Shown: in pieces, positions 1 through 6,650 of the stretch
Layout: each line of letters starts with the position of its first letter
How positions within the stretch are numbered: the stretch's first letter is position 1
DNA from: Lachnospiraceae bacterium
GTDB lineage: Bacteria > Bacillota > Clostridia > Lachnospirales > Lachnospiraceae
Assembly (NCBI GenBank): GCA_017613435.1
Contig: JAGADU010000034.1
Span: 1 to 33,560, forward strand
DNA: 33,560 nucleotides
Direction: 5' to 3'
Program-made: the position numbers and the translations under genes
The notes under the pieces: model-generated
Told to the model about the DNA's origin: nothing
What the model saw: only the letters and a program-made list of their open reading frames with translations
The model's database searches: none

Positions 1-276
1 AACGCAATGGTCTTAAGACATAAGGTTAACCGAAAGTGGTTTGGACTTGTAATGGAAGTTTCCAAAAGAACTGTCGGAATCGAAGGCGACGGAATGATTG
101 ATATATTAAATGTCAAACTGGACCCCGATATGATAATTAATCTAAATAATCAAAAAGGATTTCGGCCGGCTTATCATATGAACAAAAACCATTGGATTAC
201 CGTTATCCTCGACGGTTCCGTAAAAGGTGATGAGATCTGTAATCTTATCGAGCTTTCGTATGAGATAACCAAATAG
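1..276 (+). CDS. MmcQ/YjbR family protein, 5'-truncated by the window edge
   Basis: The reading frame is open from the first base, so the true start lies upstream and only about 91 residues are seen. The C-terminal part matches the MmcQ/YjbR (CyaY-like fold) pattern: a K-W-F-G-L strand, an N-x-K-x-D-P segment, then PAYHMNKNHWITVILDG and a final acidic helix ending L-I-E-L-S-Y-E. Family members are usually about 115-120 residues, so roughly 25-30 N-terminal residues are missing. The family is called DNA-binding by homology, but its cellular role is poorly defined. The ATG at 7 is an internal Met, not a convincing start. It lies just ahead of a small conserved gene on the same strand. Family assignment is good; function is not established. 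Confidence 0.85.
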   Translation, partial: NAMVLRHKVNRKWFGLVMEVSKRTVGIEGDGMIDILNVKLDPDMIINLNNQKGFRPAYHMNKNHWITVILDGSVKGDEICNLIELSYEITK

Positions 277-319
277 AAAAAGTATATTATTATAGATTTT
301 ACAGAGAGCATTACAAAAA

Positions 320-538
320 ATGTTTTGGAAGAAAGATAATAAAAAGACGATATTTGAATATAATCCCGAAAAGCAGTATCCCGTTATTCGTTCTTCGATT
401 TGTACGGGAGAGAAAGTTGCGGGTTTTAAGAATTTTGATGACGGTCATTTTACGGAAGTAATGCTGATTAAAACTCCATCGGATGAAGAATTGTTCAAAA
501 AAACTTATAATCTTTCGGAAATAAAAACAGAATATTAA
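320..538 (+). CDS. Small conserved protein of unknown function, 72 aa
   Basis: A 72-residue protein starting MFWKKDNKK, with a Y-P-V-I-R-S-S-I-C-T-G-E-K-V-A-G-F-K core and the phrase EVMLIKTPSDEELF. This resembles short Lachnospiraceae proteins of about 70 residues containing an I-C-T-G-E-x-V-A-G-F motif, whose function I do not know. No signal peptide, membrane segment or catalytic motif is visible; there is a single Cys in the core. It follows the MmcQ-like gene by 43 bases and precedes the parS spacer. No clear Shine-Dalgarno is visible (the upstream bases are A-rich with GAGAG about 12 bases before ATG). The opposite-strand frame over the same bases is explained by stop-poor parS and AT-rich sequence. 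I infer a real gene from the conserved motif and the position. Confidence 0.7.
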   Translation: MFWKKDNKKTIFEYNPEKQYPVIRSSICTGEKVAGFKNFDDGHFTEVMLIKTPSDEELFKKTYNLSEIKTEY

Positions 539-602
539 TTCAAATAATTCTGCCATATCTATATATTGAATAAATAAACATATTAGAAAATCTATATTTA
601 GT

Positions 603-618
603 TGTTTCACGTGAAACA
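603..618. promoter_or_regulatory. parS: parS site 1 (ParB-binding palindrome)
   Basis: TGTTTCACGTGAAACA is a perfect 16-bp palindrome fitting the bacterial chromosomal parS consensus (B. subtilis TGTTNCACGTGAAACA). ParB nucleates here, loads as a CTP-dependent clamp and spreads. It sits 280 bases upstream of parA. Confidence 0.95.
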
Positions 619-652
619 TAATTTTAACAAATACAGAGAAAAATCAAGATAA

Positions 653-668
653 TGTTTCACGTGAAACA
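653..668. promoter_or_regulatory. parS: parS site 2 (ParB-binding palindrome)
   Basis: A second exact TGTTTCACGTGAAACA, starting 50 bases after the first. Two perfect copies this close are far beyond chance for a 16-mer. Confidence 0.95.
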
Positions 669-730
669 TATACATACTATATTTTGAAAAAAGATGTGAA
701 ACAAAGAAATGAATAATTATATATATAGTA

Positions 731-746
731 TGTTTCATGTGAAACA
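731..746. promoter_or_regulatory. parS: parS-like site 3 with one central change
   Basis: TGTTTCATGTGAAACA differs from the other two only at the central CpG (CG to TG), which breaks perfect symmetry. It starts 78 bases after site 2. It may be a weaker ParB site or a decaying copy. A half-site at 696-703 lies between sites 2 and 3. Confidence 0.8.
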
Positions 747-897
747 AAACAGAAATGAAAAACAAGATATAGAGTATAAGAAATATAAAAGCAGCTTACC
801 GTAAATAAATTAGTGAATTTTTTCGGTAGATAAAGAATGATAATAATGTTATTATTATGACTTGAAATATAAAAGCAAAAATACAAGGAGAGTGTAA

Positions 898-1659
898 ATG
901 GGAAGAGTAATAGCAATTGCCAACCAAAAAGGCGGAGTCGGAAAAACTACAACCGCAATTAATTTATCTGCTGCAGTAGCCAAGAAAGGCAAAAAAGTTC
1001 TTGTTATAGACATGGATCCTCAGGGAAATACAACCAGCGGATTCGGCATTGAGAAGAACGAACTTGACAATACGGTTTATGAACTGATGCTCGGAGAATG
1101 TCCGATTAAGCAGTGTATCATTTCCGACGTATATGAAAACCTTTCCGTAATACCGTCCAATGTAAATCTCGCAGCAGCCGAGATCGAATTGATAGATACA
1201 GACAAAAAAGAATTTGTTTTAAAGAACGAAGTTGACTGGATTAAGGATCAGTACGATTACATCTTCATCGACTGTCCTCCCTCACTCAGCATGCTTACGG
1301 TAAATGCGATGACCACAGCCGGAAGCGTTCTCGTTCCCATTCAGTGTGAGTTCTATGCAATGGAAGGTTTGAGCCAGTTAATCCATACGGTTAATCTCGT
1401 AAAAACAAAACTTAATCCGTCCCTTGCAATGGAAGGCGTTGTATTTACAATGTACGATTCCCGTACAAACCTTTCCCAGGACGTAGTGGACAGCGTAAAA
1501 GATGCGCTCGAAGAAAGAATTTTCAAAACAACGATTCCAAGAAATGTAAGACTTGCGGAAGCACCCAGCTACGGAAAACCCATTGTCGAGTACGATCCCA
1601 AATCGGCAGGCGCCGAAAGCTACAACAATCTTGCAGATGAATTGCTCAGAATAAAGTAA
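898..1659 (+). CDS. parA: Chromosome-partitioning ATPase ParA/Soj
   Basis: A 253-residue ParA-family ATPase of normal Soj length. It has a deviant Walker A motif KGGVGKTT at residues 11-18 with the signature first lysine, the Walker A' strand VLVIDMDPQGN at 34-44, and a Walker B strand FIDCPP near 120. ATP-dependent dimers bind DNA nonspecifically and are stimulated by ParB bound at parS, which drives segregation of origins; in B. subtilis Soj also modulates DnaA. The start is fixed by AAGGAG at 885-890, seven bases before ATG. It is followed by parB after 76 bases on the same strand, and three parS-type sites lie upstream, so the whole segregation module is present. Identification is secure. 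Confidence 0.97.
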   Translation: MGRVIAIANQKGGVGKTTTAINLSAAVAKKGKKVLVIDMDPQGNTTSGFGIEKNELDNTVYELMLGECPIKQCIISDVYENLSVIPSNVNLAAAEIELIDTDKKEFVLKNEVDWIKDQYDYIFIDCPPSLSMLTVNAMTTAGSVLVPIQCEFYAMEGLSQLIHTVNLVKTKLNPSLAMEGVVFTMYDSRTNLSQDVVDSVKDALEERIFKTTIPRNVRLAEAPSYGKPIVEYDPKSAGAESYNNLADELLRIK

Positions 1660-1735
1660 AATAATGCAAGTTGATAATGCAAACGAATGAAAATTATAGT
1701 ATAATTCAAAAAGTATGATTTAGGGGGAGACGGAC

Positions 1736-2614
1736 ATGGCCGGTCTTAACAAGAGCAAAGGATTAAATAAAGGAAAAGGACTTGCGGCATTAATAGATAC
1801 AAATGTAGAAAAGCCCGCAGTGAACGAAAAGTTAAAAGACAGCATCGTAATGATGAATATTTCCAAGGTTGAGCCTAACCATAATCAGCCCAGAAAGAAT
1901 TTCAACGAAGATGCTTTGAGCGAACTGGCGGATTCCATCAAAGAACACGGTATCATCGAGCCGCTTATTGTTCAGGACAGAAAGTCATATTATGAAATAA
2001 TCGCCGGCGAAAGAAGATGGAGAGCTGCAAATATTGCAGGTCTTACGGAAGTCCCCATCATAATCAAAGATCTTACCGAGCTCGAGATAGTCGAACTTGC
2101 TCTTATCGAAAACATTCAGAGAGAGGATTTGAATCCCGTCGAAGAAGCACAGGCATACAAAAGACTTATCGATGAATTCAATCTGAAACAGGACGAAGTT
2201 GCGGAGAAAGTATCAAAGAGTCGTACTGCGATTACCAATACAATGAGACTTTTGAAACTTTGTCCCGAAGTTCAGCAGATGCTTATCGACGAAATGATTT
2301 CCGCGGGACATGCAAGAGCACTTCTCGGTGTCGAAAATCCCGAACTTCAGTACAACCTTGCACAGCAGGTTTTCGATCAGAAAATGAGTGTAAGAGAAGT
2401 AGAGAAAGCAGTAAGAAATATCGGAAAAGAAAAGAAAGTACAGGATAAAAAAGTACAACAGGTTTCCGATGCTTACAAGAATTACGAGACCAAACTTAAA
2501 GAAAAACTCGAAACCAAAGTAAGTATCAGTCTCAAAGAAAACAATTCAGGAAAGATTGAAATTGAATTCTATTCCAACGAAGATTTCGAAAGAATCATGG
2601 ATTGCTTCAAATAG
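1736..2614 (+). CDS. parB: ParB/Spo0J CTP-dependent partition protein
   Basis: A 292-residue ParB close to the Spo0J length. The N-terminal CTPase domain shows GERRWRAA at 91-98 (phosphate-binding, arginine-patch region) and ENIQREDLNP at 125-134. It is followed by a helix-turn-helix region around KQDEVAEKVSKSRTAITN that reads parS, and a C-terminal basic/dimerisation part. The N terminus is rich in G-K repeats (GLNKSKGLNKGKGLAALI), typical of the ParA-interacting peptide. The Shine-Dalgarno AGGGGGA lies just before ATG. A TATAAT hexamer (1700-1705) without a good -35 and a direct repeat ATAATGCAA (1661-1669, 1674-1682) occur in the spacer after parA. The stop codon lies inside a recent 22-bp tandem duplication. 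Identification is secure. Confidence 0.97.
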   Translation: MAGLNKSKGLNKGKGLAALIDTNVEKPAVNEKLKDSIVMMNISKVEPNHNQPRKNFNEDALSELADSIKEHGIIEPLIVQDRKSYYEIIAGERRWRAANIAGLTEVPIIIKDLTELEIVELALIENIQREDLNPVEEAQAYKRLIDEFNLKQDEVAEKVSKSRTAITNTMRLLKLCPEVQQMLIDEMISAGHARALLGVENPELQYNLAQQVFDQKMSVREVEKAVRNIGKEKKVQDKKVQQVSDAYKNYETKLKEKLETKVSISLKENNSGKIEIEFYSNEDFERIMDCFK

Positions 2615-2634
2615 AATCATGGATTGTTTCAAAT
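2591..2634 (+). repeat. 22-bp tandem duplication across the parB stop codon
   Basis: The 22-base unit 2591-2612 (starting AGAATCATGG) recurs at 2613-2634 with a single C-to-T difference. The first copy encodes the last parB residues; the first two bases of the second copy complete the TAG stop (2612-2614). The second copy is therefore untranslated, but still reads as the same C-terminal codons followed by TAA. Confidence 0.9.
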
Positions 2635-2704
2635 AAAAAATAATATGATTCCGATTGTGCGAAAAAAAGCACGATGGTTTACATAACATAGCATGGAGTA
2701 ATTA

Positions 2705-3262
2705 ATGAACAGTGCCTTTTTAAGCAAAATAGGACTTGGAAGTATAGATTACGGTTATTTGTTTTTGATAATGTTTATTGTGCTCGTCTTAATGGCAGCC
2801 GCACTGGCATATGTCATTTACGACAATATCAGATTCAAAAAAGCCTACAAAAAATTCATGAAGGGCTCAACAGCCGAAAGTCTCGAAGAAAAGATTTTTC
2901 AGATGTGCGAAGAGCAGGATTCTTTGAGGAAGCTCGGGCTTAAGCATTCAAGAGAAATCAAGGAAATATTCACAAAGCATCAGTCGGCATTCCAAAAGGT
3001 CGGATTGGTGAAATACGACGCTTTTAAGGAAATGGGCGGAAAATTGAGCTTTTGCCTGGTTCTTTTGGACGAAAACGACACAGGAATATTAATCAATTCA
3101 ATTCATAACACCTCCGGATGTTTCTGTTACGCCAAAAAGATCAAAAACGGCAAATGCGATATAATTCTGGGCGAAGAAGAGCAGCTTGCGGTGGATAAGG
3201 CAACGAGAAGAAAAATGAAAATTGCCAAAGCGCCCGATAATGTCGAGCCCGACAGGGACTAG
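2705..3262 (+). CDS. DUF4446 family membrane-anchored protein
   Basis: A 185-residue protein with one N-terminal membrane segment (about residues 17-42, LFLIMFIVLVLMAAALAYVI), a coiled linker and a C-terminal domain with the family core KVGLVKYDAFKEMGGKLSF and a following L-L-D-E-N-D-T-G strand. These match DUF4446, a family commonly placed right after parB in Clostridia. Its function is unknown. The short N-terminal tail and the basic residues after the helix suggest the C-terminal domain is cytoplasmic. It lies 90 bases after parB; that spacer holds a small stem (GTGC/GCAC around 2657-2672) without a U-run, so co-transcription with parB is plausible. GGAG (2696-2699) lies five bases before ATG. 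Family call by remembered motif; no role is claimed. Confidence 0.85.
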   Translation: MNSAFLSKIGLGSIDYGYLFLIMFIVLVLMAAALAYVIYDNIRFKKAYKKFMKGSTAESLEEKIFQMCEEQDSLRKLGLKHSREIKEIFTKHQSAFQKVGLVKYDAFKEMGGKLSFCLVLLDENDTGILINSIHNTSGCFCYAKKIKNGKCDIILGEEEQLAVDKATRRKMKIAKAPDNVEPDRD

Positions 3263-3324
3263 GACCATCGGATTGGGAAAAAGCCCCCAAAGAGTGTATT
3301 AAAAGATTTTTCAAAATCATAAAA

Positions 3325-3343
3325 TTGAGCAAAAAGTGCTCAA
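3325..3343 (+). other. Hairpin abutting the serS ribosome-binding site
   Basis: TTGAGC (3325-3330) and GCTCAA (3338-3343) form a perfect 6-bp stem with a 7-base loop, directly followed by AAAGGAGA, the serS Shine-Dalgarno. The upstream bases GATTTT-TC-AAAATC (3305-3318) form a second small palindrome. No T-box specifier or antiterminator signature is visible in the 92-base leader. Confidence 0.5.
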
Positions 3344-3354
3344 AAGGAGAGAAT

Positions 3355-4635
3355 ATGATAGACATTAAGTTTTTAAGAGAAAATCCTGAAGTAGTTAAGA
3401 AAAACATCGAAAACAAGTTTCAGTTTGACAAACTGCCCCTTGTAGACAAAGTTATCGAACTTGATGAGCAAAGAAGAAAAACCCAGCAGGAAGCAGATAA
3501 CCTTAAAGCAAGCAGGAATACGCTTTCCAAGCAGATCGGTGCTCTGATGGGTCAGGGTAAAAAGGATGAAGCGGAAGAGGTAAAGAAACAGGTTGCCGAA
3601 AACGCCAAGAAACTCGAAGAACTTGATGCAAAGCAGAAGGAACTCGAAGAAGAAACAACAAAGATCATGATGGTTATTCCCAATATCATCGATTCTTCGG
3701 TTCCCATCGGTAAAGACGATACGGAAAACGTGGAAGTTACAAAATACGGCGATCCCGTAGTTCCCGATTTTGAAATTCCTTATCATACCGAAATCATGGA
3801 GAAATTCAACGGTATCGACCTCGATTCCGCAAGAAAAGTTGCAGGAAACGGATTTTATTATCTGCAGGGAGATATCGCAAGACTTCATTCCGCAGTTATT
3901 TCCTATGCCAGAGACTTTATGATCAACAGAGGATTTACATACTGCGTACCTCCTTTTATGATCAGAAGCAATGTTGTTACGGGCGTTATGAGTTTTGCCG
4001 AAATGGATGCCATGATGTACAAGATTGAAGGCGAAGACCTTTATTTAATCGGTACTTCCGAGCATTCGATGATCGGAAAATTCATCGATACGATTATTCC
4101 CGAGGAAGAACTTCCCAAGACACTTACAAGTTATTCGCCCTGCTTCAGAAAAGAAAAAGGTGCTCACGGTATCGAGGAAAGAGGCGTATACCGCATCCAT
4201 CAGTTCGAAAAACAGGAAATGATTGTTGTATGCCATCCTGACGAGAGCAAAATGTGGTTTGACAAATTGTGGCAGAACACCGTAGATCTTTTCAGATCCA
4301 TGGATATTCCCGTAAGAACGCTCGAGTGCTGCTCCGGCGATTTGGCTGATTTAAAGGTTAAATCATTTGATGTTGAAGCATGGTCGCCCAGACAGCAGAA
4401 ATATTTCGAAGTAGGCAGCTGTTCGAACCTCGGCGATGCACAGGCAAGAAGACTTAAAATCAGAGTAAACGGCAAAGACGGAAGCAAATTCTTTGCTCAT
4501 ACTTTAAACAATACGGTTGTAGCTCCTCCCAGAATGCTTATCGCATTCCTTGAAAACAACCTTCAGGCAGACGGTTCGGTAAGAATTCCCGAAGTGCTCC
4601 GTCCTTACATGGGAGGAATGACGGAAATTAAGTAA
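3355..4635 (+). CDS. serS: Seryl-tRNA synthetase
   Basis: A 426-residue class II synthetase that charges tRNA-Ser (and tRNA-Sec where present) with serine in the cytoplasm. It begins MIDIKFLRENPEVVKKNIE, the typical SerRS start, followed by the long antiparallel coiled-coil arm (about residues 30-105) that grips the tRNA-Ser long variable arm. The motif 2 loop starts FRKEKGAHGIEERGVYRIHQ near residue 264, the serine-site strand GSCSNLGDAQARR lies near 354, and motif 3 NTVVAPPRMLIAFLENN near 386-402. The frame extends ten codons upstream, but the start at 3355 is chosen because AAAGGAGA sits directly before it and the protein start matches the family. It is followed after 20 bases by a DUF3881-like gene. 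Confidence 0.97.
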   Translation: MIDIKFLRENPEVVKKNIENKFQFDKLPLVDKVIELDEQRRKTQQEADNLKASRNTLSKQIGALMGQGKKDEAEEVKKQVAENAKKLEELDAKQKELEEETTKIMMVIPNIIDSSVPIGKDDTENVEVTKYGDPVVPDFEIPYHTEIMEKFNGIDLDSARKVAGNGFYYLQGDIARLHSAVISYARDFMINRGFTYCVPPFMIRSNVVTGVMSFAEMDAMMYKIEGEDLYLIGTSEHSMIGKFIDTIIPEEELPKTLTSYSPCFRKEKGAHGIEERGVYRIHQFEKQEMIVVCHPDESKMWFDKLWQNTVDLFRSMDIPVRTLECCSGDLADLKVKSFDVEAWSPRQQKYFEVGSCSNLGDAQARRLKIRVNGKDGSKFFAHTLNNTVVAPPRMLIAFLENNLQADGSVRIPEVLRPYMGGMTEIK

Positions 4636-4655
4636 TCATCGGAAGCGGTGACAGA

Positions 4656-5534
4656 ATGAACAGATATTTCAGAGCCGTAGGCTTTTTGAATAATTTTTCA
4701 ATACAGGAATACGAAAAAATAGTCGAAGACATTATGTTTCGTCCCGAAGGGTCCGTAATTGCCGACAATATTCAGGCAAAATATTTCATTATGGATAAAT
4801 GCCTGGACTGCGGCGAAGATTTCGGCATTTGCGTCAGAATGATTAAGGATTCGAGGGGAAATATTCACAGGGATTGCGTATTTCCTTATTTCAGAAGCGA
4901 AGAATATTTCGAACATGACGATTGTTCGTTCGAAAAAAAGATAAGCGGCGAAGAATTCCTGGGCGTATACGAAGATTTCAGTCTCGGAGAGAATATTTTC
5001 TTTTATGTTCAAAACGTAGACGAATTATACAGAAGAAAAAATCTCAAAAACACTAAGTGTTCGGTGGCGATTTCGGGGCTTTCCATTGCGGGAAACGTTA
5101 TTCTTCCGATAAAAAAAGACGAGAACGAGAGGGAAAGCGCCAAGGAATTTAACCGAAAGAGAACCAATCTTTTGAATAAAGCCAATGACGGAGACCATAA
5201 CGCATTTGCGACGGTCAGATACGATGACATTCTGACCAATGTTACGGTTTCCGAGCAGGTTTTCATCGAATCGATGGACATTTATACCGTTGTCGATTCA
5301 TCTTTCATTCCCTGCGGAGCCGAGTGTGATTTGTATTCGGTTCTCGGAGAAATCGTTGATTTCCAAATGAAGACAAACGCCTTAAGCGGCGAAAAAGTCT
5401 ATATTTTAAAGGTCTCCGTAAAAGGAGTCGTTCTTACCGTTTGCATCAATGAAAAGGATTTGTTCGGAGAACCCCAGATCGGTTTCAGATTTAAGGGAAC
5501 CGTATGGTTACAGGGTCGTGTGAATATGTTATAA
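4656..5534 (+). CDS. DUF3881-like protein of unknown function
   Basis: A 292-residue soluble protein starting MNRYFRAVGF. The start, length and location right after serS fit the Lachnospiraceae family DUF3881 as I recall it. Visible features are a CLDCGEDFGICVRM segment with three cysteines, a conserved-looking FGICVRMIKDSRGNIHRDCVFPYF stretch read in two parts (residues about 56-80), and a basic middle region ESAKEFNRKRTNLLNKANDGD. The C-terminal half is beta-rich, ending KGTVWLQGRVNML. No signal peptide or membrane helix is seen. The 20-base gap after serS suggests one transcript. I do not assign a function; the family name is moderately sure. Confidence 0.65.
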   Translation: MNRYFRAVGFLNNFSIQEYEKIVEDIMFRPEGSVIADNIQAKYFIMDKCLDCGEDFGICVRMIKDSRGNIHRDCVFPYFRSEEYFEHDDCSFEKKISGEEFLGVYEDFSLGENIFFYVQNVDELYRRKNLKNTKCSVAISGLSIAGNVILPIKKDENERESAKEFNRKRTNLLNKANDGDHNAFATVRYDDILTNVTVSEQVFIESMDIYTVVDSSFIPCGAECDLYSVLGEIVDFQMKTNALSGEKVYILKVSVKGVVLTVCINEKDLFGEPQIGFRFKGTVWLQGRVNML

Positions 5535-5566
5535 TTTCATTTGCATGCGGCAAAAATCATTATTGT

Positions 5567-5592
5567 TTACAAAAGAATATTACTTTTTGTAA
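5567..5592 (+). other. Inverted repeat just upstream of tRNA-Arg
   Basis: TTACAAAA (5567-5574) and TTTTGTAA (5585-5592) are perfect 8-bp complements separated by 10 bases, ending three bases before the tRNA. There is no following U-run, so a terminator is unlikely. It may be part of the tRNA promoter or processing leader; a confident promoter was not found here. Confidence 0.35.
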
Positions 5593-5595
5593 CCG

Positions 5596-5669
5596 GTCCA
5601 CGTAGCTCAGCTGGATAGAGCACTCGCCTCCTAAGCGAGGGGTCGGAGGTTCAAATCCTCTCGCGGACG
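5596..5669 (+). tRNA. tRNA-Arg (anticodon CCT, reads AGG)
   Basis: A complete 74-base cloverleaf: D-arm GCTC/GAGC, anticodon stem CTCGC/GCGAG with loop CTCCTAA (anticodon CCT), variable loop GGGTC, T-arm GGAGG-TTCAAAT-CCTCT, and acceptor strands GTCCACG and CGCGGAC with discriminator G. CCA is not encoded. The acceptor stem has an A-C mismatch at pair 5-68; all other pairs are Watson-Crick, except G49-T65 in the T-stem. It sits downstream of the DUF3881-like gene and is followed by a strong terminator. Confidence 0.95.
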
Positions 5670-5682
5670 TTGATAATACAAG

Positions 5683-5710
5683 AACACCCGGAACAATCCG
5701 GGTGTTTTGT
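5683..5710 (+). terminator. Rho-independent terminator after tRNA-Arg
   Basis: AACACCCGG (5683-5691), loop AACAAT, CCGGGTGTT (5698-5706): a 9-bp GC-rich stem running into TTGT. It lies 13 bases after the tRNA and should end the serS/tRNA transcript. Confidence 0.85.
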
Positions 5711-5713
5711 ATT

Positions 5714-5737
5714 GTTCAAGTCCAGTCGGACTTGAAC
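5714..5737. repeat. Perfect 10-bp inverted repeat downstream of the tRNA terminator
   Basis: GTTCAAGTCC (5714-5723) and GGACTTGAAC (5728-5737) are exact complements around a 4-base loop AGTC. There is no U-run on either side, so it is not a typical terminator. It lies between the tRNA terminator and a decayed gene. Confidence 0.7.
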
Positions 5738-6061
5738 AGGTTCAAAGTCTACGCTTCGCTTCGGTATTATAAATTCACGGAAAAATCATGCAATTTATGT
5801 TGCCAAAAGGTTATTGGCGGCATTAAATTATTATATAGGCTTCATAAAGTCCAATGCGTTTGGCAATCAAGAGGGAATAATCCAAATAATTACGGGAAGT
5901 ATATATCAGGGTAAAGGTTTTGGCAAAAAGATACTGTTTTGGGCCCTTGAAAACATTCCGGGTAAAAGAGCGGTTCTTCATGTGGCGGAATGGAATAAAA
6001 AAGCGGTTGAATTATACAAAAAGCCGGTTTTGAGATAAGCGAAACCATAAATATCGGGTAA
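5736..6061 (+). pseudogene. Degenerate GNAT-family N-acetyltransferase
   Basis: In the frame of 5814, the sequence reads GSIYQGKGFGKKILFWALEN, then AVLHVAEWNKKAVELYKK: the acetyl-CoA-binding Q-G-K-G-F-G-K loop and the C-terminal N-K-K-A-V-E-L-Y-x-K-x-G-F signature of GNAT enzymes. After LYK the frame breaks: inserting one A in the five-A run at 6018-6022 restores KAGFEISETINIG and a stop at 6059-6061, the expected GNAT ending. Upstream the frame runs back only to a stop at 5733-5735, with no good start and no N-terminal half of the fold. So both the 5' truncation and a one-base frameshift are visible. It cannot be functional as written, unless the single base is a sequencing error and a shorter protein is made. 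Confidence 0.75.
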
Positions 6062-6107
6062 ATACCCGGAATATAACAAAAATAAATGAAAGCAGAGGAT
6101 ACAGCAG

Positions 6108-6641
6108 ATGATTTTATCAGACAAAACCATTAACAAAATGATTGAGGAAAAAACTTTGGTTATTGAACCGATTACCAAAGAACAGATACAGCCGGCGAGC
6201 GTGGATATCAGACTCGGAAATACCTTCAGTATTGTAGATGATACGCCGTCCGGAATAATTACTCTCGGAGGAAAGATCGAATACAAAACAATAGTTACCG
6301 ATACATATCTGATTCTCCCGGGACAGTTTGTTTTGGCCACGACCATGGAATATTTTGAATTACCCGACGATCTGACGGCTTTTGTCGAAGGCCGCAGTTC
6401 CCTCGGCCGCATGGGATTGTTTATTCAAAATGCCGGATGGGTGGATCCGGGCTTTAAGGGCGAAATCACACTGGAATTGTATAATGCGAATAAATGCGCA
6501 ATCGAATTAAAGGCCGGCCGAAGAGTAGGACAGCTGGTTTTCGCCAAAATGGATGATTCGGCATTGAACCCCTACAACGGAAAATACCAGGGTCAAAGAG
6601 GCGCCACGGGTTCGAGAGTGTTTATGGATTTTGACAAATAG
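6108..6641 (+). CDS. dcd: dCTP deaminase
   Basis: A 177-residue enzyme of the dCTP deaminase/dUTPase superfamily, making dUTP (or dUMP in bifunctional members) from dCTP for thymidylate synthesis. It starts MILSDKTINKMIEE and has QPASVDIRLGN, then the core GRSSLGRMGLFIQNAGWVDP followed by GFKGEITLELYN, in which the E of G-E-I-T-L-E-L is the family catalytic glutamate. The C terminus GKYQGQRGATGSRVF is the nucleotide-closing tail. Length is near the monofunctional range. Whether it is bifunctional (DCD-DUT) cannot be decided here; the A-G-W-V-D-P-G-F-K-G-E-I-T-L-E wording resembles the bifunctional archaeal type. A purine-rich GCAGAGGA lies ahead of ATG. A SUKH-type gene follows after 9 bases. 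Confidence 0.93.
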   Translation: MILSDKTINKMIEEKTLVIEPITKEQIQPASVDIRLGNTFSIVDDTPSGIITLGGKIEYKTIVTDTYLILPGQFVLATTMEYFELPDDLTAFVEGRSSLGRMGLFIQNAGWVDPGFKGEITLELYNANKCAIELKAGRRVGQLVFAKMDDSALNPYNGKYQGQRGATGSRVFMDFDK

Positions 6642-6650
6642 AATAAAACG

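Larger units (their letters stand above)
539..897. other. AT-rich intergenic region holding the parS cluster and parA leader
   Basis: No gene is supported in these 359 bases. The spacer holds two exact and one near-exact 16-bp parS palindromes (listed separately) plus a lone right half-site GTGAAACA at 696-703. Closer to parA are an inverted repeat TACCG/CGGTA (797-801 and 824-828) and an AT-only palindrome ATAATAA-TG-TTATTAT (840-855), about 40 bases before the parA start. These could lie in the parA promoter, but no strong -35/-10 pair was recognised. Short antisense frames here start in MFHVK-type peptides that are simply translated parS. Confidence 0.75.

Noticed and set aside
311-619. 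Antisense frame of 102 codons starting MFHVKQ
   Set aside because: The start is a translated parS palindrome, and the frame runs antisense to the small conserved gene; no ribosome site or family match.
3263-3354. T-box riboswitch before serS
   Set aside because: The leader is only 92 bases and shows no T-box core sequence, specifier loop or terminator/antiterminator pair.
3325-3354. Ten-codon N-terminal extension of SerRS
   Set aside because: It would be translated from the hairpin and ribosome-binding site itself; the start at 3355 matches the family.
5645-5755. Attachment-site duplication of the tRNA-Arg 3' end
   Set aside because: Only the nine bases AGGTTCAAA recur near 5738; the rest of the tRNA end does not, and no integrase gene is nearby.
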